DNA from: JBAXXL01 sp037127915
Lineage (GTDB): Bacteria > Bacteroidota > Ignavibacteria > Kapaibacteriales > UBA2268
Assembly (NCBI GenBank): GCA_037127915.1
Contig: JBAXXL010000006.1
Span: forward strand, 50,676-114,675
Direction: 5' to 3'
Length of the DNA: 64,000 bases
Part shown: in pieces, positions 55,200 through 63,800 of the stretch
Numbering within the stretch: position 1 is the first letter of the stretch
How the letters are laid out: every line of letters starts with the position of its first letter
Position numbers and translations under genes: made by a program
The notes under the pieces: model-generated
The model's database searches: none
The model's input: only the letters and a program-made list of their open reading frames with translations
What the model was told of the DNA's origin: nothing

Positions 55200-56291
55200 A
55201 TGAAAAATACACTTCTAAATAATTTTGATATTCTCCTCTGCCCTATTTGCGGAGAAAATGTACGCACCGTTAACGGAACAATTGAATGCAAAAACAAGCA
55301 TACTTTTCCCATTAAAAATAATATTCCGCTTATGTTTATAGATGATAATGGTGTTGCAAAAGGTTCTGTTACTCAAAAAATTAAAATTTTTTATGAAAAG
55401 CACCCTTTTCCAAATTATGATGATTTTGATAGTTTAACAACACTACTTAAACGGGCTGAAAATTCGATGTTTGCTCAAAGGCTTAACGAAGAATTGCCGT
55501 TTAATATAAAGGTTTTGGAAATCGGATGCGGCACAGGTCAATTATCAAATTTCCTTAGTATTTCTAATCGTTTAACTTATGGCACAGACATTTCATTTAA
55601 TTCACTAAAGTTAGCCGATGAGTTTAAAGAAAAATCATCGCTTAAACGAAGTTCTTTTTACCAAATGAACCTATTTAAACCAATATTCAAAGAAGACTCT
55701 TTTAATATTATTATATCGAACGGAGTATTGCATCATACAGCAAATCCCGAAAAGGCATTTGAAACTATAGCCAAACTATTAAAAAGAGAAGGGTTTATTA
55801 TCATTGGTTTATATAATAGATACGGTAGGTTTTTTACAAATTTCCGTCGATTACTTTTCAGATTTACCGGCAAAACTTTCTATCGTCTTGATCCATATTT
55901 AAAGCGCGATGATATTCAAGCAGAGAAGAAAGCTATCTGGTTTTTAGATCAATACAAGAATCCTCACGAAAGCACTCATACATATCGCGAGGTTTTGCGA
56001 TGGTTCCGAAAATACGGCTTTGAATATATTTCTTCATTACCGGAAATAGGAACAGTATATCATCCTGAAAAAGATTTTAAATTATTCACAAAACAAAATG
56101 TTGGAAACTTCTTCTCGCGCGCATTTACTCAATTGGTATTACCACTTAAGAAAAATAACGAGGGCGGATTTTTTATAATGATTGGGAAAAAGATTAAAAA
56201 CGATACACTTTTATTATTAGCCCCAATTTTTTCTTACATCAATCATATATTAGAAGATTATCCAATTTATAATGTATTACATCACATTTAA
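55200..56291 (+). CDS. Class I SAM-dependent methyltransferase
   Basis: 363 residues. An N-terminal Trm112-like region (about 10-50) has ILLCPICGENV and a paired CKNKH, a small Cys zinc ribbon. The methyltransferase domain has the SAM-binding motif ILEIGCGTGQLSNFL (VLEIGCGTG here, near 107), IISNGVLHHT and further helices; the C-terminal 150 residues are family-specific. It may methylate an oxygen or carbon of the product of this locus. It ends just before the chorismatase-like gene. Confidence 0.85.
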   Translation: MKNTLLNNFDILLCPICGENVRTVNGTIECKNKHTFPIKNNIPLMFIDDNGVAKGSVTQKIKIFYEKHPFPNYDDFDSLTTLLKRAENSMFAQRLNEELPFNIKVLEIGCGTGQLSNFLSISNRLTYGTDISFNSLKLADEFKEKSSLKRSSFYQMNLFKPIFKEDSFNIIISNGVLHHTANPEKAFETIAKLLKREGFIIIGLYNRYGRFFTNFRRLLFRFTGKTFYRLDPYLKRDDIQAEKKAIWFLDQYKNPHESTHTYREVLRWFRKYGFEYISSLPEIGTVYHPEKDFKLFTKQNVGNFFSRAFTQLVLPLKKNNEGGFFIMIGKKIKNDTLLLLAPIFSYINHILEDYPIYNVLHHI

Positions 56292-56292
56292 T

Positions 56293-57510
56293 ATGACCAA
56301 AATAAAACCCTTAAATACAGCAATAAAATCTATTCGGTTAATTAAACCCGAATTAAAATCAAATCTTATAAATGAACTAAACGATTGTTTAGGGCAATTG
56401 GATAGCATTTTGTTATTAAAAAACAAAACTGTTTTACTAAAACTCTCGATTTTTATCAAAAGTCAAAATTACACGCAATTTAATGAAATTGAAACTACAT
56501 TAACAGAATCACTTTCAGCACATTTCGGTTCAGCATTGCCTATCGTTAGTTTTATTCCCGAACCTCCGGCGGAAAATTTTCATTTGGTTTTGGAAGCAAC
56601 TTTATTTGATAATTCTCTATCCGATTTTCATATTGACTTCTATCATGCTCCACAAATTTCATATTATATCATTGCCGATCATGATTTTGAAGAAATATAT
56701 GGTGTTACTGCCGATACAAATTTTAATAAAAATGGTGTATATACCCAAACTTCAAATTGTTTCAATGAAATTGACAAAATTCTTCAGGAAAATGGCTTGA
56801 CTTTAGCAGACTTTCATCGTCAATGGTCGTATATCGGAAATATAAATGATTTTACTGATATGAACGGTAAACAATTCGAAAACTATCAGCAGTTTAATAT
56901 TTCGCGCGCAAGATACTACTCAAAATGCGAATGGGAAAATGGTTTTCCTGCGGCTACGGGGATTGGAGCAAATATTCCCGGATGTACTATAGAATTTTTA
57001 GCAGGACCTGCCGGCACAGATACAATAATAATTCCGTTGCATAATCCTAAACAGCAGGATGCTCACCACTATAGTGAGAAATACCAAGTAAAGGAAATGA
57101 CTTTATTTCAAAATGATGACCACGAAAACACTCCTAAATTTGAAAGAGGGAAAATCGTAATTAACGATAATATGATGGATGTTTATATTTCGGGTACAGC
57201 CGCAATTTTGGGTGAGGATTCAATCAATCAAACCATAAGCGAGCAAACGGAAATTACTTTGGGTAATATTTCGGAACTTTACTCTAAAGCTAATTTGCTC
57301 GCACACGGTTTGGAAGTCGATGGTGTTTTACCAAAATTTGAGCTTCTGCGGGTTTATATTAAGAATCGCGATGATTATACTATCGTGCAGGAAATTTGCC
57401 GAAATTTTTACCCTGAAGTTCCTGTATTGATTGTTGTAGCTGATGTGTGTAGGAAAGAATTGTTGGTCGAAATAGAAGCCTTTGCTAATAGTACAATCGA
57501 AAGAGTATAA
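56293..57510 (+). CDS. Chorismatase-like enzyme (Hyg5/FkbO/XanB2 family)
   Basis: 405 residues from the ATG at 56293; a frame start at 56272 would add 7 residues and overlap the methyltransferase gene. The pattern is that of chorismatases, which have a RidA-like fold in two halves: WSYIGNI (179-184), YQQFNISRARYY (198-209), FPAATGIGA (218-226), NPKQ (251-254), YISGTAAILGEDS (298-310), QTEITLGNI, and VVADVCRKELLVEIEAF. In the last, Cys386 and Glu393 are seven apart, as I recall for Hyg5 Cys327/Glu334, the 3-hydroxybenzoate type. Expected reaction: chorismate to a hydroxybenzoate and pyruvate. A DAHP synthase follows. Confidence 0.8.
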   Translation: MTKIKPLNTAIKSIRLIKPELKSNLINELNDCLGQLDSILLLKNKTVLLKLSIFIKSQNYTQFNEIETTLTESLSAHFGSALPIVSFIPEPPAENFHLVLEATLFDNSLSDFHIDFYHAPQISYYIIADHDFEEIYGVTADTNFNKNGVYTQTSNCFNEIDKILQENGLTLADFHRQWSYIGNINDFTDMNGKQFENYQQFNISRARYYSKCEWENGFPAATGIGANIPGCTIEFLAGPAGTDTIIIPLHNPKQQDAHHYSEKYQVKEMTLFQNDDHENTPKFERGKIVINDNMMDVYISGTAAILGEDSINQTISEQTEITLGNISELYSKANLLAHGLEVDGVLPKFELLRVYIKNRDDYTIVQEICRNFYPEVPVLIVVADVCRKELLVEIEAFANSTIERV

Positions 57511-57522
57511 CTTATAAGTAAC

Positions 57523-57552
57523 ATCAACCACATGCATAAACATGGGGTTGAT
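57523..57552. repeat. Copy 3 of the 30-bp REP-type palindrome
   Basis: atcaaccacatgcat facing aaacatggggttgat with a few mismatches. It follows the chorismatase stop by 12 bp. Confidence 0.65.
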
Positions 57553-57664
57553 ACAAAATTATATTATAATGAAATTTATTGGCACGAATTTCGTTAATTA
57601 ACTTTATACTTGCTATTTTTGTAAAAATGTATAAAGGAAATTCTGAAAGAATCTCAAATTAAAA

Positions 57665-58441
57665 ATGAATAAAATAAATTATAACGATATATATAAAGAG
57701 TTTTTAGATTCCCGCGTGATTATCGCAGGACCTTGTTCCGTAGAATCCGAAGAACAGATCAACAAAATTGCCGAAAGCATTAGCGCTTTGGGACTGAAAT
57801 ACTTCCGCGCCGGTGCTTTTAAACCGCGTACTTCAAGCTCGTCTTTTCAAGGTCTTGGTTTAACGGGTCTTGAAATGATTCGCAAAGCGGCAGATAAATT
57901 TAACTTACTTGTTGTTTCGGAAATTTTGGATACAAGTCACATAGTAGAATGTTACGATTTGATTGATATTATTCAAATCGGCAGTCGGAATATGGCGGCT
58001 TATTCATTGCTTAAAAATATTGGTAAAGCAACAGCTAAAGACCAAAAACCTGTTTTGTTAAAGCGCGGTTTCAATGCTACTTTGAACGAGATGCTTTCAG
58101 CCGCGGAATATATAACCAACGAGGGCAATCCGAACGTTATGCTTTGTTTAAGGGGAATACGCACATTCGAGCAAATTGATTCCGATATGCGCTTCACACC
58201 CGATTTGGGTTCTATATTAGAACTTAAAGAAAAAACAACCCTACCGATTATTTTTGACCCGTCACACGCAGGCGGTGACGCCAAATACGTCGAAATGCTT
58301 GCAAAAACAGCTCTATTCCTTGGCGCTAACGGTCTTTTAGTTGAAACACACAATGAGCCGGAAAAAGCCTTCACAGACGGCAAACAAAGCATAAAACCCG
58401 AAATCCTGAAAAATATAATTGCATTTAGAAACATTTTTTAG
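57665..58441 (+). CDS. aroF: DAHP synthase (3-deoxy-7-phosphoheptulonate synthase)
   Basis: 258 residues, a type I beta enzyme without regulatory domain. Seen: GPCSVES (metal/PEP), GAFKPRTSSSSFQGLG, LLKRGFNATLNEML, DPSHAGG (metal-binding His) and GLLVETHNEP. It joins PEP and erythrose-4-phosphate, the first step of the shikimate pathway. A TATTTTTG box (57614-57621) lies upstream. A standalone DAHP synthase beside a chorismatase is a supply gene for chorismate-consuming synthesis. Confidence 0.93.
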   Translation: MNKINYNDIYKEFLDSRVIIAGPCSVESEEQINKIAESISALGLKYFRAGAFKPRTSSSSFQGLGLTGLEMIRKAADKFNLLVVSEILDTSHIVECYDLIDIIQIGSRNMAAYSLLKNIGKATAKDQKPVLLKRGFNATLNEMLSAAEYITNEGNPNVMLCLRGIRTFEQIDSDMRFTPDLGSILELKEKTTLPIIFDPSHAGGDAKYVEMLAKTALFLGANGLLVETHNEPEKAFTDGKQSIKPEILKNIIAFRNIF

Positions 58442-58449
58442 AATCGTTT

Positions 58450-58674
58450 ATGAAAACAAACGAAAAACCGACCAAAGAAACTAAGGACGCCTGGCACGAT
58501 GACCCTAAAAATTGGATATTGGGTGTGTTCTACTATAATCCGCTGGACAAACGCATTCTACCTCCAAAAAGAATTAAATATTTTGGATGGACTGTAAATT
58601 TCGCAAATCCATACTCATACCTGACATTTTTAGCTATTGTTTTAGTTACTATTATTATTAGTGAGTATTTTTAG
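58450..58674 (+). CDS. DUF5808 small membrane protein
   Basis: 74 residues: an N-terminal soluble part, WHDDPKNWILGVFYYNPLDKRILPPKR, the DUF5808 signature, then GWTVNFANP and one TM helix at the C-terminus. It starts 9 bp after the DAHP synthase gene. Function unknown. Confidence 0.8.
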   Translation: MKTNEKPTKETKDAWHDDPKNWILGVFYYNPLDKRILPPKRIKYFGWTVNFANPYSYLTFLAIVLVTIIISEYF

Positions 58675-58981
58675 TGTCGTTATTTCGACTTGTAAGAAAT
58701 TTGTAAAAATACAATATATTGATTTCTTGAGAGAATCAGTATGAAGCTGATAAACATTTGGTGCCTAAAGGCACATCGTTTACCCATATCGTATCATTTT
58801 TTTATAAACATTAGGTGCCTAATGGCACCTAATTCGATTTTTCCAAATTCTTCCATCCCATTAGGGATGAAATGTTTATAGCTATATTTAATTCTTCCAA
58901 ATTTCTCATCTCTTTAGGGATGAAATGTTTATAGCTATCTTGTCAATTTTTCACATTGTTTGTCCCTTTAGGGACAAAATG
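58675..58981. repeat. REP cluster R1 (307 bp)
   Basis: No gene seen. It contains gtgcctaaaggcac (58761-58774), aggtgcctaatggcacct (58813-58830), two units of (c)ttagggatgaaatgtttatag (58858-58884, 58909-58938) and gtccctttagggac (58962-58975), whose tail reads on into the stop codon of the minus-strand kinase gene. Confidence 0.75.
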
Positions 58982-60670
58982 TTATTTTCCAACTGGTACA
59001 GTAAAATAAAATGTACTACCCATCCCCTCTTGACTTTCTATACCCAATTTCCCACCGTGCTTTTCTATAAAATCTTTACAAAGCAATAGACCTAATCCTG
59101 TACTAAGTTCACCCTCAGTACCTTTACGGCAAGTATTTACGTCCAATTTAAAAAGATTATCCAGCGTATATTTGTCCATTCCAATACCTGTATCTTTAAC
59201 CGATATTTCAACGTTTTTATCATCAGTCATCTTCGCTGAAACCATAATTTTCCCGCCTTTTGGAGTAAATTTCACAGCATTGGACACAAGATTGCGGATG
59301 ACTGTTTGTAAAGTGTTATTATCAGCGAAAACCGCCAAATCTTCTGGCACACTGACTAATATTTCAATATTTTTGCCTTTCGCTGTTTCCACAGCTAATG
59401 CAATACTTTCATTAACCATTGGGAGTAGTTGAACGAGCGTAGGGTCGAATGGGAATAATCCCTGCTGAATTAGCGACCAATCAAGTAGGTTGCCTAGAAG
59501 ACGGTAAAGATTGATTGCCGAACTTTGCATATTTGTAGCATTTTCTTGAATTTCATTAATCGATAGTGTTGGTAATTCTTCTGCCATTATTTGGGTTAAA
59601 CCCAAAAAGCTATTGAATGGACTACGAAGGTCGTGTCCTATAATAGAAAAGAATTTGTCTTTCTCGGAGTGAACTTTATGTATTTCATCGTTTTTAATTT
59701 TTATCAACTCCTCGGCTTGCCTGCGCTCGGTAATATCCTCAATAGCAAGAAGGATAATCTTATCTTTTCCCATTTCCCTTTCAATTTGACGAGCGTTAAG
59801 GAGCATATTACGCTTACCGATTGTAGAAAAGTTATGCTCCACTTCATAATTATCGAATGTGGTCATTTCGGGTAGAATTGTCTCGAGAAGTTCTCTAAGT
59901 TTAGGTATATCCCATTGGTTATTTCCCAATTCATATACGAGCTTGCCAATTGTTACATCGGGAGTTACTTTGAAGAAGTCATAGAAGGAACGGCTGGCTT
60001 TAACTACTCTCAAGTCCTTATCGAGTGCTAATAGGGGTTCGCGCACTGTATTGATTAAGTTCTCAGCAAATTCACTTATTTCGTCGGCGGCAATCTTAAT
60101 CACTTCGAGTTCTTTGCGGGTTTTTTCTAATCCTGCGGCTATCTTTTTATTTTCGGTTATATCACTCACGTTAACAAGGCAACGGTCTTTTTCATTGGTA
60201 GATATTCCATTAAGGCGGGCAAAAACAGGTAATTCATTGTGTATTGAAAGTGTTACTTCACAAGTTATTTTTGTTCGTCCGGCAAATACATCAACTAAAA
60301 ACTTATTGAATATTGCTCGAGTATCATCGGAAACAAAAAAGCCAAATCGGCAGTCTATTAATTCTGAGCGAACTTTACTGAGTAAATTGGCACCGCTTAG
60401 ATTTAACTTGATAATAGTACTTTCTTCCGTAAGAACGAAATAACCCACAGGCGCAAAATCATATAAATCGAGAGCATCCTGTGCGGAAGCTATTGTTCTT
60501 GTAAGTTCATCGTTCTGCATCTCAAGTTCGATTTGGTGAACTTCCAGCTCGTGAATGAGTACAGCTTCAACTTGAGTAAGTTGAGAACTTATTTTGGAGG
60601 GTTGTATTTTCATTAATTCTTCGGCTTGTTGGCGAAGAATTATGGTTTCCGGTTTACTGTTTTTTTTCAT
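58982..60670 (-). CDS. PAS-containing sensor histidine kinase (paralogue A)
   Basis: 562 residues, cytosolic. An N-terminal helix pair (KISSQLTQVEAVLIHELEVHQIELEMQNDEL) comes first, then PAS 1 (about 75-175: DFAPVGYFVLTEESTIIKLNL...GANLLSK), a second PAS-like sensor (about 205-305), and a coiled linker. HisKA has H346 in GHDLRSP, and HATPase_c has N464 (RNLVSNAVKF), DTGIGMD and ELSTGLGLLL. Autophosphorylation and output to an unlinked regulator are expected; no response-regulator gene is nearby. The stop codon is at the edge of a REP palindrome. Confidence 0.92.
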   Translation of the reverse strand: MKKNSKPETIILRQQAEELMKIQPSKISSQLTQVEAVLIHELEVHQIELEMQNDELTRTIASAQDALDLYDFAPVGYFVLTEESTIIKLNLSGANLLSKVRSELIDCRFGFFVSDDTRAIFNKFLVDVFAGRTKITCEVTLSIHNELPVFARLNGISTNEKDRCLVNVSDITENKKIAAGLEKTRKELEVIKIAADEISEFAENLINTVREPLLALDKDLRVVKASRSFYDFFKVTPDVTIGKLVYELGNNQWDIPKLRELLETILPEMTTFDNYEVEHNFSTIGKRNMLLNARQIEREMGKDKIILLAIEDITERRQAEELIKIKNDEIHKVHSEKDKFFSIIGHDLRSPFNSFLGLTQIMAEELPTLSINEIQENATNMQSSAINLYRLLGNLLDWSLIQQGLFPFDPTLVQLLPMVNESIALAVETAKGKNIEILVSVPEDLAVFADNNTLQTVIRNLVSNAVKFTPKGGKIMVSAKMTDDKNVEISVKDTGIGMDKYTLDNLFKLDVNTCRKGTEGELSTGLGLLLCKDFIEKHGGKLGIESQEGMGSTFYFTVPVGK

Positions 60671-60840
60671 AATAATAGCATTTATTTATTTTTATTTATT
60701 TCTAATTAGGTAAAATGTTTATACACAAATTAATCTCGTGAATTTTTAATTGCGTCTATAAATATTTAATCCCTATCTTGGCTATATATTATGAATATTA
60801 TTAATTTTCAAAAATCTTATGTCCATTTAGGGAATACATG

Positions 60841-61395
60841 TTAACTACTTTTATTCCTATTTACACTTGTGATATCTACTACATTTACAAAACATTGTTC
60901 ACCTTTATCTGACTCGATGCCTGTCAGAAAAACATTTACGGGTAAAGAACCATTAACTGCGAGCATAACTTCACAGGTGGCTTTGGTTCCGCTGTTAAAT
61001 ACACTTTCAAGGAATTGATTAAAAGTTGATCTTGTATCGTCAGAAACAAAAAATCCAAATTTGCTATTTTTTAGATTTGAGCGTGCTTTTCCAAGCATAT
61101 TTGCTCCTGTCAAATTTAGTTCAAGTATTTCTCCTGTTGCTGAAAGAGTAAAATATCCGGATGGTGCGAAATCATATAATTCTTCATATTTTTCGGTAGC
61201 TGTCACTGCTCGTTCTTTCGCACGCACTAGTTCTTCGTTCTGCATTTCAAGCTCAATCTGGTGAACCTCTAACTCATGAATTAATATAGCTTCGACTTTT
61301 GAAAGTTGAGAACTAATCTTAGAAGGCTCGTGAGTCATAAATTCTTCTGCCTTTTGGCGGAGAATTATGGTTTCCGGTTTATAGTTTTTTTTCAT
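60841..61395 (-). CDS. PAS-only paralogue lacking the kinase half (paralogue B)
   Basis: 184 residues. It has the same N-terminal helix pair (SKISSQLSKVEAILIHELEVHQIELEMQNEEL), PAS domain (YDFAPSGYFTLSATGEILELNLTGANML) and FFVSDDTR motif as its neighbours, but ends after NVVDITSVNRNKSS with no HisKA or ATPase. It reads cleanly to a stop, so it could be a truncated duplicate or a working sensor-only protein. The stop is again beside a REP (60821-60840). Confidence 0.75.
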   Translation of the reverse strand: MKKNYKPETIILRQKAEEFMTHEPSKISSQLSKVEAILIHELEVHQIELEMQNEELVRAKERAVTATEKYEELYDFAPSGYFTLSATGEILELNLTGANMLGKARSNLKNSKFGFFVSDDTRSTFNQFLESVFNSGTKATCEVMLAVNGSLPVNVFLTGIESDKGEQCFVNVVDITSVNRNKSS

Positions 61396-61800
61396 GATAA
61401 TAAAATTTTATTATTTTTAAAATTTTTTATCTTATTAAGGATAAAATGTTTATACACACAGTGTTTTTTTGTAATCTATTAATTGTGTCTATAAATATTT
61501 CTTTCCGCATATACGTTTTATTATCACTATTATTATATGCTATTAATATTTCGTACCTAAAGGCACGCTGTATTGCCAAATCGTATTGTTCTTCTATAAA
61601 CATTTGGTGCCTAAAGGCACAATCTCGTAATTCGTAATTGGCTTTTCTTCAAGTCCTCCCAGCCGGTGAGGATTTAGTAGGAGTTATCCTCTTCTTCTTC
61701 TCATTTATCATTAATAATTAAAAAAGTTCCCGTTAGGGATGAAATGTTTATACCTTTGTTGTTCATTTTTCGTTTTGTTTGTCCCTTTAGGGACAATATG
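61396..61800. repeat. REP cluster R2 (405 bp)
   Basis: Holds gtacctaaaggcac (61553-61566), gtgcctaaaggcac (61607-61620), cccgttagggatgaaatgttta (61729-61750), gtccctttagggac (61781-61794) and related half-units. No gene seen. Confidence 0.75.
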
Positions 61801-63084
61801 TTAATCTCCAATTGGTAACGTAAAATAAAATGTGCTTCCCTTGCCTTCTTTGCTCACTACCCACAATTTTCCATTGTGCTTTTCAATAAATTCTTTGCAA
61901 AGCAGTAAACCTAATCCAGTACTAAGCTCACCCTCGGTACCTTTGCGAGCCGTTTTAACATCAATACGATACAGGTTATCAAGAATGTCTTTATCCATCC
62001 CTATACCCGTATCATTAATAGATATTTCAACGCTCTTGTCATCGTTGTTTTGTGCTGAAATATTTATTTTCCCGCCTTTGTGTGTAAATTTCACTGAATT
62101 GGTAACAAGATTACGGATAACTGTTTGGAGCATATTTTTATCTGCGAAAACTTGCAAATTATTTGATATATCAACTGAAATTTCGATACCTTTAATCTTT
62201 GCAGTTTCTAATACTACTTCTATACTTTCATTTACCAATGGAAGTAACTGAATAACCAAAGGATTGAAAGTTAATAATCCTTGATGAATAAGTGACCAAT
62301 TGAGCAGGTTTTCCAAGAGATGGTAAATATTAGTTGCAGAGTCGCTCAATGCTTTAGAAATTTTATAAATTTCATTTATTTTTAAAGTTGGCAATTCATC
62401 AGCCATAATTTGTGCTAAACCCATATAATTACCAAGTGGTCCGCGCAGGTCGTGGGCTATTATGGAGAAGAATTTATCTTTCTCGGCATTTGCTTTTTGC
62501 AGTTCTTCGTTTTTAAGTTTAATTTCTTCTTCAGCTTTCATCCTTTCGGTGATATCAACAATATTCAAATAACAATTCTCTCTGTTTTCAGAAACTACTC
62601 CAACAATTTCTACATAAATTTGTACATCATCATTTTGGATTAGTTTTATTTCACAACACTCTTTGGTTTCAGTGTGAAAAATTTCTTCTAAGAAGTGATT
62701 GAATATTGGTTTTGTCTCTTCGGATACGAACAATCCAAATTTCCGATTTTTCAAATTTGAGCGGTCTTTACCAATAATATTTGCGCAGCTCAAATTTAGC
62801 TCAATTATTTCACCCGCTTTGGAAAGGGTAAAGTATCCGGTTGGTGCAAAATCGTACAAATAAGTATATTTATCAAGAGCAGCCTCAGCTATCGCTTTTG
62901 CTCGCATAAGTTCTTCGTTCTGCATTTCAAGTTCGATTTGATGAATCTGTAATTCGTGAATGAGTAGTGCTTCGGCTTTTGAAATATATTCACTTGTTTT
63001 TGAAGGCTCGTGCTTTACAAATTCTTCCGCCTTTTGACGAAGCTCAGCTTTTTCGGATTTTCTATCTTTTTCCATAATAATCAC
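61801..63084 (-). CDS. PAS-containing sensor histidine kinase (paralogue C)
   Basis: 427 residues: helix pair (SKAEALLIHELQIHQIELEMQNEEL), one PAS domain (TYLYDFAPTGYFTLSKAGEIIEL...FGLFVSEET), HisKA with H211 in AHDLRGP, and HATPase_c with RNLVTNSVKF, NDTGIGMD and ELSTGLGLLL. The last 217 residues align with paralogue A position for position. Ends in IGD-stop at a REP palindrome. It lacks paralogue A's second PAS. Confidence 0.9.
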   Translation of the reverse strand: MIIMEKDRKSEKAELRQKAEEFVKHEPSKTSEYISKAEALLIHELQIHQIELEMQNEELMRAKAIAEAALDKYTYLYDFAPTGYFTLSKAGEIIELNLSCANIIGKDRSNLKNRKFGLFVSEETKPIFNHFLEEIFHTETKECCEIKLIQNDDVQIYVEIVGVVSENRENCYLNIVDITERMKAEEEIKLKNEELQKANAEKDKFFSIIAHDLRGPLGNYMGLAQIMADELPTLKINEIYKISKALSDSATNIYHLLENLLNWSLIHQGLLTFNPLVIQLLPLVNESIEVVLETAKIKGIEISVDISNNLQVFADKNMLQTVIRNLVTNSVKFTHKGGKINISAQNNDDKSVEISINDTGIGMDKDILDNLYRIDVKTARKGTEGELSTGLGLLLCKEFIEKHNGKLWVVSKEGKGSTFYFTLPIGD

Positions 63085-63330
63085 ATTTTTTTTATTGCCT
63101 AATTAATTCTTAAATTTTGTGCCTAAAGGCACATCGTTTTGCCATATCGTAATCGTTTGTTTTAAACTATCATTTAGTAAAATTCAAAAAGATTAATCAT
63201 TTAAAATCCCACAATCAAACGATTGATGCCTCTTTTAGCTCTGAAAGAGCTTAATCTCAATAACCGTGGGCGAAGCCCACGGTGAAGCTAATCGCATCCA
63301 ATACAGCCCCGAAGGGGTTGAATCACTTCT
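63085..63330. repeat. REP-like palindromes before the RAYT remnant
   Basis: gtgcctaaaggcac (63119-63132), agctctgaaagagct (63237-63251), ccgtgggcgaagcccacgg (63264-63282) and ccccgaagggg (63307-63317). The last two match repeats on the other side of the transposase remnant. Confidence 0.65.
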
Positions 63331-63776
63331 TTATGGGAAATATTTTTCATTTACTTCTATACCTTGTTCTTTAAGTATTCTTCTCAACTCATCACTAAAA
63401 GATTCTTTTTTATGATGCTCTTGTTGGTTCTTTATGTAATTTATAATTATATCTTTATCATTCCAAGCATAAGTAAAAGCCGCATAACCATCTGCCCAAC
63501 CTTGAAATTTTGGAAATAGCTCTGATTGTTTTAACCAATTGATGATGCCGTTTTCATATCTCGTAATAAATCTGCTAAAGCAATTGATGGGTGTAAATCA
63601 CACAATATATGTATATAATCATCCATACCATTAATTCTGTATAGGATACCATTTTTTTTCTTGATAATTCCCATTAAGTAAGCATAAAGTTCTCTAGAAT
63701 GCTCTGGCTCTAGCGTTTCCCGACTGTCTTTAGTCCGGAAAACTATATGATATAAAATCTGACGATAACTTGACAT
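63331..63776 (-). pseudogene. Broken RAYT/IS200-type REP-associated tyrosine transposase
   Basis: The first part (63776 to about 63531) reads MSSYRQILYHIVFRTKDS, IIKKKNGILYRINGMDDYIHILCDLHPS, then DLLRDMKTASS, and stops. The remainder continues in a second frame (about 63545 to 63331) as WLKQSELFPKF, QGWADGYAAFTYAWNDK, INYIKNQQEHHKK and ends KYFP. The family reads SSxWLK across the join, so one base is missing near 63541. The HUH motif, HxH in active RAYTs (DHIHIL), is DYIHIL. The catalytic Tyr survives in the second frame (NYIKNQ). The flanking REPs fit its former role. Confidence 0.8.
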
Positions 63777-63800
63777 AATTCTTCCAAATTGTTCAACCCC

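Noticed and set aside
57523..57552. Terminator for the chorismatase gene
   Set aside because: It has no T-run, and its sequence matches the 30-bp REP family found elsewhere.
63331..63545. Programmed frameshift for the RAYT product
   Set aside because: No slippery run or hairpin is seen at the join, and the HUH motif is also altered, so decay is the simpler view.
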